Positions 1 to 4,748 of a stretch of 5,027 nucleotides of DNA are shown piece by piece; the first letter of the stretch is position 1; every line of letters starts with the position of its first letter. Both the position numbers and the translations under genes were made by a program. The stretch spans positions 1 to 5,027 of the forward strand of contig JAIPER010000308.1 of the NCBI GenBank assembly GCA_021737115.1, given 5' to 3'. The notes below the pieces were generated by a model, which saw only the letters and a program-made list of their open reading frames with translations, ran no database searches and had not been told where the DNA came from. The stretch comes from Desulfohalobiaceae bacterium. GTDB taxonomy: Bacteria > Desulfobacterota > Desulfovibrionia > Desulfovibrionales > Desulfothermaceae.

Positions 1-22
1 ACAGAAAATGCAAGGAAATGGT

Positions 23-128
23 ACCCGGGATTGGACGACAAAGTGACGACATAGAGATCTCAGGCTACCTTCAAAGGGTGTTGTCAGCTGAAAAAAATAA
101 CGAAACAAAAAGAAATCCAGTCCCGGGT
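23..128. repeat. Long-range inverted repeat, 13-bp arms
   Basis: The arm at 23-35 (ACCCGGGATTGGA) is complementary to the arm at 116-128 (TCCAGTCCCGGGT) over all 13 positions. Twelve pairs are Watson-Crick, and T31 faces G120 as a G-U pair if transcribed. The spacer is 80 nt. Each arm contains the palindrome CCCGGG, which raises the chance of a fortuitous match. Possible meanings are an RNA leader stem, a pair of protein binding sites, or the ends of a small relic element; the sequence does not decide between them. Confidence 0.5.
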
Positions 129-145
129 CTACATAATTGGATTTC
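112..145. repeat. Hairpin, 10-bp stem, competes with the 23-128 stem
   Basis: Positions 112-121 (GAAATCCAGT) pair with 136-145 (ATTGGATTTC): nine Watson-Crick pairs plus one G-U, around a 14-nt loop holding CCCGGG. The hairpin uses TCCAGT at 116-121, the same bases used by the long-range stem at 23-35/116-128. ATTGGA occurs at both 30-35 and 136-141, so the two structures exclude each other. On the plus strand no T-tract follows the stem. Read on the minus strand the stem is followed by TTTTTGTTTCG, which looks like a Rho-independent terminator, but no minus-strand gene is seen to its right. Confidence 0.5.
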
Positions 146-241
146 AGAAAGGGATTGTTTATTGAAGGCCGCTGATGTTGAAGTGTTTGCTTTATATACC
201 GAACTCTTACATTAAAGTATTCAGACAAAAAGGAGGCTGCA

Positions 242-439
242 ATGAAAAACATACTGCAGAAAATCGAGAACATGCTTCTGGCTGCGACGTTTGCAGAGGC
301 AAACGCCCCTGAAATCGCCCGGGAGTATCTCGGTCCGGAAAAAAGGCAAAACGAAGCTGTCAGGGGACAACTGCAGGGTTTCTTAGAGGACATTGGCCTG
401 CAGCATGTGCCGGTTACCTACGGTATAGCCCGGTTGTAG
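242..439 (+). CDS. Small protein carrying the KLED/AAxxAE module
   Basis: This is a 65-residue soluble protein with no signal peptide or membrane segment. I do not recognise a named family. The start is well supported: AAGGAGG at 230-236 lies 5 nt before the ATG. Residues 7-31 (K7, E9, A14, A15, A18, E19, A26, R27) align without gaps with the C-terminal region of receiver 1 (residues 122-146) and of the pseudo-receiver (residues 136-160), both encoded just downstream. The pattern, an alanine-rich helix, a short turn and a second helix, resembles one helix-turn-helix hairpin of a tetratricopeptide repeat; that is an inference from sequence pattern only. The remaining residues 32-65 are mixed charged and end in a hydrophobic, tyrosine-containing tail with no known motif. 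As the first gene of the cluster, with a 28-nt gap to receiver 1, it may be a partner or antagonist of the module-bearing receivers. Coding status is very likely; function is unknown. Confidence 0.8.
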   Translation: MKNILQKIENMLLAATFAEANAPEIAREYLGPEKRQNEAVRGQLQGFLEDIGLQHVPVTYGIARL

Positions 440-457
440 AAAACAATCGCGATGAAT

Positions 458-462
458 GGAGG
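458..462 (+). promoter_or_regulatory. Ribosome binding site fixing the receiver 1 start
   Basis: GGAGG at 458-462 lies 5 nt before the ATG at 468. The upstream in-frame ATG at 456 overlaps this site and has no Shine-Dalgarno sequence of its own, so 468 is preferred. The shorter protein then begins directly with the first beta strand of the receiver fold. Confidence 0.75.
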
Positions 463-467
463 AGACA

Positions 468-929
468 ATGAGCCAGATTAAAGTACTTCTGGTGGATGAT
501 GAAAAGGAATTCGTCAATTCCCTGGCCGAGCGGATCAACATGCGGGAGCTTGGTTCCACAGTCGCTTATGACGGGGAGCAGGCCATGCGTGTTGTCCAGG
601 ACGAGATACCGGATGTGGTCGTCCTGGACTTGAGGATGCCGGGCATAGACGGAATCGAGGTCTTGAGGCGCTTGAAGAAGAGCTATCCTCAGGTCCAGGT
701 GATCGTTCTGACTGGTCATGGTTCGGAAAAAGACGAGCGTCTGGCCAGAGAACTCGGCGCCTATGAATATCTTCAGAAACCGACCCGCATCGAGCATCTG
801 ACCAAGCTGATCAAGAAGGCCTACAGGGAAAAACTGGAAGATCCCATGGTGGCGGCGACATATGCCGAGGCCGGAGACGAGAAGACGGCCAGGGACATTC
901 TCGGGAAGGGCAAAAAGAAGAAAGATTGA
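468..929 (+). CDS. CheY-like response regulator with C-terminal KLED/AAxxAE module (receiver 1)
   Basis: A 153-residue cytoplasmic response regulator: a receiver domain (about residues 4-120) plus a short C-terminal extension. The active site is complete. It has the acidic pair D10-D11, the acceptor D54 at the end of beta 3 followed by LRMPGIDG, T82 in LTGHGS, and K104 in the QKP motif. It should therefore accept phosphate from a histidine kinase, possibly the one beginning at 4749. There is no DNA-binding or enzymatic output domain. Instead residues 122-146 form the 25-residue module shared with the preceding small protein and the following pseudo-receiver, ending in a basic tail (GKGKKKKD). 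The start at 468 is chosen over the in-frame ATG at 456 because 456 overlaps the ribosome binding site. The next gene follows after 26 nt. The receiver assignment is near certain. The role of the tail, perhaps docking to a partner, is inferred. Confidence 0.95.
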   Translation: MSQIKVLLVDDEKEFVNSLAERINMRELGSTVAYDGEQAMRVVQDEIPDVVVLDLRMPGIDGIEVLRRLKKSYPQVQVIVLTGHGSEKDERLARELGAYEYLQKPTRIEHLTKLIKKAYREKLEDPMVAATYAEAGDEKTARDILGKGKKKKD

Positions 930-943
930 AGGCTTCGGAGAAC

Positions 944-949
944 AGGAAG
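944..949 (+). promoter_or_regulatory. Ribosome binding site fixing the pseudo-receiver start
   Basis: AGGAAG at 944-949 sits 6 nt before the ATG at 956. A TTG at 926 is in frame and overlaps the receiver 1 stop codon, but it adds ten polar residues before the domain. With the ATG start, residue numbering matches receiver 2 exactly at every active-site position. Confidence 0.6.
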
Positions 950-955
950 CTGGAC

Positions 956-1519
956 ATGCTGATTTCAATCGTGGCCGCCTTCTTTGCCGATGACTTTCAG
1001 GGACGGCTGGCTGGACATTTCAAGGAAAAAGGATACAGGGTCAAAACGGCGCAAACGAACTTGGAAGTCCTGGAATATGCGGCATCCGAGGACATCGACG
1101 TCCTTTTCGTCGACCTGACTGAACAGCAGCGGCAGGGCCTGGAAGCGATTCAGCAGATTCATTCTCTGAATTCAGAGGTCCAGATCCTGGTCATGGTCAG
1201 GAAAAACGATGTCCAGGCTTCCATAGCCGCCATGAAACGCGGGGCATATGATGATATAGCCGATCCGTTTGACTGGACTGCTCTGGATTCGAAAATCGAA
1301 GCAGCCTATACGCGCAAACTGCAATCTCGGAGAATCGGAGAAAAAAGGGGCTTTCGGCAGAAACTCGAGGACCATTTCGCGGCGGCTGCTCTGGCCGAGC
1401 ATGGAACTTTCGAGATGGCCAAAGACATTTTCCAGGGGGGATTGAAAGGCAAAAAGGATAAAACGTATTCAAAGCTTTTTGCCAAAAAGAAATCTGCTTC
1501 CCGCAGGAGGAAAAAATGA
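956..1519 (+). CDS. Degenerate receiver (pseudo-receiver) protein with KLED/AAxxAE module and basic tail
   Basis: A 187-residue protein whose first 120 residues follow the receiver fold; AxMKxGAYD (residues 92-99) is a clear receiver alpha 4/beta 5 signature. Aligned without gaps to receiver 2, the acidic pair D9-D10 is F9-F10, the acceptor D53 is kept, T81 is V81 and K103 is D103. The MPG-type loop after the acceptor is replaced by TEQQRQG. Loss of the Mg-binding pair and of the Thr and Lys switch residues means ordinary phosphorylation is unlikely; family knowledge suggests a constitutive or ligand-gated interaction domain. Residues 136-160 carry the 25-residue module shared with the two preceding genes. 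The last 24 residues hold 13 Lys or Arg, which could contact nucleic acid, membrane or an acidic partner. The stop overlaps the next start (ATGA), so translation of the two is probably coupled. An alternative start is TTG at 926 (197 residues). The fold call is confident; the function is unknown. Confidence 0.88.
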   Translation: MLISIVAAFFADDFQGRLAGHFKEKGYRVKTAQTNLEVLEYAASEDIDVLFVDLTEQQRQGLEAIQQIHSLNSEVQILVMVRKNDVQASIAAMKRGAYDDIADPFDWTALDSKIEAAYTRKLQSRRIGEKRGFRQKLEDHFAAAALAEHGTFEMAKDIFQGGLKGKKDKTYSKLFAKKKSASRRRKK

Positions 1520-2094
1520 AAGAAATATTTGTTCGGGACTTGATGGTGCCCTTAGAGGAATACGCCACAGTACCTGAGGAAGCAACACTGCATGAGGCGG
1601 TCCTGACCCTGGAAAGGGCTCAGAAGGAATATCTGGAAGTCAGAAAGAAGAGCATCTATCCTCACCGAGCCATCCTGGTTCTCGACACCCAGAACAAGGT
1701 CATCGGCAAGGTCAGCCAGGTGGATGTGATCAAGGGACTGGAGCCGAAATACCAGGAACTGATCTCCTCCAACAATATGGCCACCATGGCCACCAGCGGC
1801 TTCAGCGCTGATTTTTTGCGGGGTATGCTCCAACCCCACGGTCTTTTTGCCAAGCCGTTGCAAGCCCTCTGCCAGAAAGCGGCCAGGGTCAAGGTCAAGG
1901 ATTTGATGTACACCCCGGATCAGGGAGAATACGTCAAGGCGGAGGATTCCTTGGAAATAGCGGTGAACCAGTTCATCATCGGACGCCACCATTCTCTGCT
2001 GGTCACCGGCCAGGACGATGAAATAGTCGGCATCCTGCGACTGGTGGACGTGTTCAGCGAAATCGCTCAGGAGATCAAGTCCTGTGAGCTGTAA
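1516..2094 (+). CDS. Tandem CBS-domain protein
   Basis: A 192-residue cytoplasmic protein made of two CBS motifs, the pair that normally folds into one adenine-nucleotide-sensing Bateman module. CBS1 spans about residues 6-75: VRDLM, then TVPEEATLHEAV, then AILVLD and VIGKVSQVDVIKGL. CBS2 spans about residues 127-188: VKDLM, then VKAEDSLEIAV, then HHSLLVT and IVGILRLVDVFSEI. Between them residues 76-126 form an unusually long linker with a Ser/Met/Thr-rich stretch and an amphipathic segment. Family knowledge suggests binding of AMP, ATP, SAM or a related ligand; I cannot tell which from sequence. The ATG at 1516 overlaps the previous stop, and GGAGG at 1506-1510 lies 5 nt upstream, so the start is firm. 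No catalytic or transport domain is fused, so it probably senses energy state and acts on a partner in the same operon, for example the receivers or the transporter (inference). Confidence 0.93.
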   Translation: MKEIFVRDLMVPLEEYATVPEEATLHEAVLTLERAQKEYLEVRKKSIYPHRAILVLDTQNKVIGKVSQVDVIKGLEPKYQELISSNNMATMATSGFSADFLRGMLQPHGLFAKPLQALCQKAARVKVKDLMYTPDQGEYVKAEDSLEIAVNQFIIGRHHSLLVTGQDDEIVGILRLVDVFSEIAQEIKSCEL

Positions 2095-2130
2095 TTCTCT
2101 TCTTTTCCCATTCTATTCAAGGAGGAAGAA

Positions 2131-2574
2131 ATGAAGATTCGGGTGCTTCTAGTGGACGATGAACAGCAGTTCCTGGACCAGCTTTCAGAGCGGTTGAGAA
2201 TTCGGAACTATGAGGTGACCGCCTGCCTGAGCGGGGAGGAGGCCTTGGAGATCGTCAAAAAGTATAACTTCGATGTGGTTGTTCTGGATGTGGCCATGCC
2301 CGGCCTGGACGGGACCGAGACCCTGCGGGAGATCAAAAGACTCAAACCCCTGACTGAGGTCATCATGCTCACCGGACACGCTACCGTGGAATCCGCCATA
2401 GAGGGGATGAAGCTGGGGGCCTATGACTACCTCCTCAAGCCGGCCAAGACCGAGGACCTGCTGGCCAAGGTGGATTCGGCCCATGAGAGAAAGGCCGAGC
2501 AGGAAGAGCGGATCAGACAGGCCAAGGTCAAGGAAATCATTTCATCGCCCAGATCAGTCTTCGACGATAAATAG
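2131..2574 (+). CDS. CheY-like single-domain response regulator (receiver 2)
   Basis: A 147-residue response regulator consisting of a receiver domain (about residues 3-120) and a charged helical tail (QEERIRQAKVKE, about 124-135). The active site is complete: D9-D10, acceptor D53 followed by VAMPGLDG, T81 in MLTGHATVES, and K103 in LKP. It lacks an output domain and lacks the 25-residue module of receiver 1. AAGGAGG at 2119-2125, 5 nt from the ATG, supports the start. It is closely related to receiver 3 at 4313: the stretch from EVIMLTGHATVESA through EGMKLGAYDYL is nearly identical, and the tails align (EERIRQAKVK against EEKIREAAVK). The two paralogs flank the transporter. It follows the CBS gene after a pyrimidine-rich 36-nt gap with no hairpin, so it probably shares the same transcript. 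A phosphate-accepting role is strongly expected; the partner is unknown. Confidence 0.95.
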   Translation: MKIRVLLVDDEQQFLDQLSERLRIRNYEVTACLSGEEALEIVKKYNFDVVVLDVAMPGLDGTETLREIKRLKPLTEVIMLTGHATVESAIEGMKLGAYDYLLKPAKTEDLLAKVDSAHERKAEQEERIRQAKVKEIISSPRSVFDDK

Positions 2575-2627
2575 ATCCCTGTATTCCAGCAGCATATAGT
2601 GATGAAGCGAGAACGATATCGGGTTCT
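2572..2627 (+). promoter_or_regulatory. Possible promoter with imperfect palindrome before the transporter gene
   Basis: In the 102-nt gap after receiver 2, TATAGT at 2595-2600 matches a -10 box at five of six positions. The best hexamer 17 nt upstream (TAGATC, 2572-2577) is a poor -35. Immediately downstream, AGAAC at 2610-2614 and GTTCT at 2623-2627 form inverted arms around GATATCGG. A repressor bound there would overlap the expected transcription start. This is a weak candidate; the gap may simply be intra-operonic. Confidence 0.25.
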
Positions 2628-2663
2628 GACCAGATAGGTGCGCCCCTTTTCCCATACAAAGAC

Positions 2664-2670
2664 TGGAGGA
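2664..2670 (+). promoter_or_regulatory. Ribosome binding site fixing the transporter start
   Basis: TGGAGGA at 2664-2670 lies 6 nt before the ATG at 2677. An in-frame GTG at 2638 would add 13 residues but has no Shine-Dalgarno sequence of its own, and this site lies inside that extension, so 2677 is preferred. Confidence 0.75.
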
Positions 2671-2676
2671 ACAGTC

Positions 2677-4287
2677 ATGCATCATGAAACCGAAAACCCA
2701 CAAAGCGGCGGAATTTTGTCTAATAAGAACTTTTGGTTGTCTACAGGAACAGCGATCTTCATCCTGATTGCCTTTGTGTTCCCGACCCCGGAAAGTCTGA
2801 TTCAGGTGGTTAAGGAGAACGGATTCGCCCAACAGATGATCGACTGGGGCGTAGCCGACAATGCAGTGGAGGCTGCGGACAAGACAATGATCGTCTTGGG
2901 GATCATTCCCATGGCGGTCATTTTTTTTGCCACCGAAGCCATCCCCATCGGCCTGACCGGCTTGCTTATGCCCATTCTGGCCTATTTCCTGGAACTCATG
3001 CCCAGGAAAATGATCGGCAAGACCTTTGCCGGAGACGCGCCCATGTTTCTCCTCGGGGTTCTGGCCATGGGCGTGGTCGTGGTCGAGGTCGGTCTGCACA
3101 AGCGATTGGCCACCTGGATCCTGGGCTGGACCAGAGGTTTTCTCCTGCCCATTTTTGTTCTATCCATCAGCATGGCTGTCCTAGGTTCGTTTATATCGGC
3201 CCACGCCATGTGCGCCTTCATGACCCCGGTCATGATGGCGGTATATTACGGGGCCGTAGCCGCCAACAGCCCGGGCGGCGAGATCCGGCACGACCCTGCC
3301 CTGGCCAAGTTTCTGCTGTTTACCCTGTGTTACGCCCTCAATGTCGGCGGAGTCGGCTCCCCGGCCGCAGGCGGCCGGAACGTGATCATGATGGGCTTTT
3401 GGAGCGGTTACGACGTGCCCATGGATTTCTTCACCTGGATGAAATACGGCTTCCCCATGGTTCCTATTTTGGGTTTGGTGGTGGCCGTGTATATGATCTT
3501 TTTCTTCTCAAAAAAAATCAGAAACAGGGATCTGACCCCGGGGCTTGCGGCCATCAAGGAGGAGACCAGGAGAATGGGGCGGATGAAGTACGCGGAGTAC
3601 GTGGCCCTGGGCATGCTGATCCTCATTCTGGGGTTGTGGATATTCGGCGGGCACGACCTGGGGCTGGGCGGACCGGCCCTGCTGGCCATGCTCATCCCGG
3701 TCGTCTTTCGAATCACCTCCTGGCAGAAGATATTAAACGGCGTGTCCTGGGATGCCTGGTTCATGTACTGCGGCGCCCTGACCCTGGGCGCCCTGCTCAA
3801 GGACAGCGGGGCCGCCCTCTGGCTGGCCAAATCAGTGATGCAGGTTCTGACCATGGCCCATATGAATGAAGGGTTCGGCCTGTGGGTCGGTCTGTCCGCC
3901 TTTTCCGGGCTGATGACCAATTTCATGTCCGATGCCGGCACCACAGCCCTCTTGGGTCCCATCGTCATTCCCATCGGCATCATGTCCGGTCATTTGGGCG
4001 AGCCCTGGGCTTCCGGCTTGGCCGTGGCCTTTGCCACTTCCTTTGCCCATTTCCTGATCGTGGGCACCCCGAACAATGCCATCGTTTATGGGTTGGGCAC
4101 CTATCCCGATACCGGGGAGCGGGCCATCAAACCTATTGATTTCCTGAAATACGGCTTTCTCCTCTGGATATTGTCCATGCTCGTGGTCTGGATCGTCGGC
4201 TTTTTGGGGATGTATCAATTGGTCGGGTTTCCGGAAGGCATCCTGGAGACCGCCAAAACAGTATTGGAGAGCGGGGCAGTACGCTGA
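2677..4287 (+). CDS. SLC13/DASS-family anion transporter with atypical ligand motifs
   Basis: A 536-residue inner-membrane permease of the divalent anion:sodium symporter family (SLC13, which includes dicarboxylate, citrate and sulfate carriers). There are about 11-12 hydrophobic segments: roughly 19-36, 70-105, 122-140, 155-195, 208-227 and 258-278, then a charged loop at 278-308 (SKKIRNRDLTPG onward), then further segments from 309 to about 520. Family marks include FATEAIPIGLTGLLMP (84-99), which resembles the usual WxTEAxP motif, and VGTPNNAIVYG (462-472), the ligand-loop motif of the second repeat. Each inverted repeat normally has a Ser-Asn-Thr motif that binds sodium and the anion carboxylate. 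Here the first reads S174-A-H and the second S418-D-A, so both are altered. The substrate therefore cannot be assigned with confidence. Sulfate or another anion would fit a sulfate reducer but is inference. The gene lies between paralogous receivers 2 and 3. Confidence 0.9.
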   Translation: MHHETENPQSGGILSNKNFWLSTGTAIFILIAFVFPTPESLIQVVKENGFAQQMIDWGVADNAVEAADKTMIVLGIIPMAVIFFATEAIPIGLTGLLMPILAYFLELMPRKMIGKTFAGDAPMFLLGVLAMGVVVVEVGLHKRLATWILGWTRGFLLPIFVLSISMAVLGSFISAHAMCAFMTPVMMAVYYGAVAANSPGGEIRHDPALAKFLLFTLCYALNVGGVGSPAAGGRNVIMMGFWSGYDVPMDFFTWMKYGFPMVPILGLVVAVYMIFFFSKKIRNRDLTPGLAAIKEETRRMGRMKYAEYVALGMLILILGLWIFGGHDLGLGGPALLAMLIPVVFRITSWQKILNGVSWDAWFMYCGALTLGALLKDSGAALWLAKSVMQVLTMAHMNEGFGLWVGLSAFSGLMTNFMSDAGTTALLGPIVIPIGIMSGHLGEPWASGLAVAFATSFAHFLIVGTPNNAIVYGLGTYPDTGERAIKPIDFLKYGFLLWILSMLVVWIVGFLGMYQLVGFPEGILETAKTVLESGAVR

Positions 4288-4312
4288 TTCCATTTTGCAA
4301 AAGGAGTGAAAT

Positions 4313-4747
4313 ATGATGAATCCCTATATTCTTTTAGTCGATGATGAAGAACGGTTTGTCGAAACCATGCAGAAGCGACTGGTCAAGAAGGGCTTGAAAG
4401 TCGCCGTCTCTTTGAGCGGTTCAGAAGCTCTGGATGTGCTCGGCAAGCACCGGAATATCGATGTGGTCATCCTGGACGTCAAGATGCCCGGCATGGATGG
4501 GCTGGAAACCCTTCAGGAGATCAAAAAGAGGCTGCCCCTGGTGGAAGTGATCATGCTGACCGGCCACGCCACAGTGGAATCCGCTGTGGAGGGCATGAAG
4601 CTCGGGGCCTATGACTACCTGATGAAGCCCTGCGAACAGGAGGAATTGCTGAACAAGGTCCATGAGGCGGTGGAGATAAAACGCAACAGAGAAGAAAAGA
4701 TTCGTGAAGCAGCGGTCAAAAATGCCTTATCCGGCTTTCAGGATTAA
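4313..4747 (+). CDS. CheY-like single-domain response regulator (receiver 3)
   Basis: A 144-residue response regulator, receiver domain only (about residues 4-122) with a charged helical tail. The active site is complete: D10-D11, acceptor D55 followed by VKMPGMDG, T83 in MLTGHATVES, and K105 in MKP. It is a close paralog of receiver 2 with one extra residue before beta 3 (RNID in place of NFD). The codons differ mostly at synonymous sites in the shared core, so the duplication is not recent. AAGGAG at 4301-4306 is 6 nt from the ATG at 4313; a second ATG at 4316 is also possible and changes only one residue. The sensor gene begins one base after the stop, so the two are probably translationally coupled. 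That makes this receiver the best candidate cognate partner of the sensor (inference from context). Confidence 0.95.
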   Translation: MMNPYILLVDDEERFVETMQKRLVKKGLKVAVSLSGSEALDVLGKHRNIDVVILDVKMPGMDGLETLQEIKKRLPLVEVIMLTGHATVESAVEGMKLGAYDYLMKPCEQEELLNKVHEAVEIKRNREEKIREAAVKNALSGFQD

Positions 4748-4748
4748 A

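Larger units (their letters stand above)
1..241. other. AT-rich non-coding leader upstream of the cluster
   Basis: I see no supportable gene in this stretch. It is visibly richer in A and T than the coding region that follows, and it ends in a strong ribosome binding site for the small protein at 242. It contains two overlapping inverted repeats, described separately, and a GACGACA direct repeat at 34-40 and 45-51. An AT-rich box, TATATA at 193-198, could be a -10 element, but no convincing -35 lies 16-18 nt upstream, so I do not call a promoter. The left edge may also hold the end of an intergenic region whose upstream gene lies outside the window. Confidence 0.6.

Noticed and set aside
19..35. 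Sigma-54 promoter (TGGTAC then TTGGA)
   Set aside because: The spacing between the GG and the second element is one base too long and the essential GC of the -12 element is GG.
193..198. TATATA as a -10 box for the first gene
   Set aside because: No acceptable -35 hexamer is found 15-19 nt upstream; AT-rich sequence alone is not enough.
18..215. 65-codon open frame on the plus strand near the left edge
   Set aside because: Its only Shine-Dalgarno-like run (AAGGAA) abuts the ATG with no spacer, it lies across both inverted repeats, its composition is AT-rich and its product shows no recognisable pattern. I treat it as chance.
414..968. 184-codon minus-strand open frame
   Set aside because: It is antisense to the whole of receiver 1, whose active-site motifs are unmistakable, and has no ribosome binding site or family pattern. 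Other minus-strand frames at 1197-1568, 2554-3099, 3408-3983 and 3832-4293 are rejected for the same reason.
989..994. D12-D13 of the pseudo-receiver as a surviving acidic pair
   Set aside because: Ungapped alignment with receiver 2 puts them three residues too late, on the loop/alpha 1 side next to the conserved F14; the true pair positions are F9-F10.
1504..1519. Pseudo-receiver and CBS protein as one frameshifted gene
   Set aside because: The ATGA overlap has its own GGAGG site with 5-nt spacing and each protein is complete, so this is ordinary translational coupling.
2095..2130. Terminator between the CBS gene and receiver 2
   Set aside because: The gap is pyrimidine-rich but has no stem; read-through is expected.
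3210..3869. 219-codon plus-strand open frame inside the transporter gene
   Set aside because: Its product is Arg/Gly/Pro-rich, typical of a shifted reading of a GC-rich gene, and the overlapping frame encodes a clear membrane transporter.
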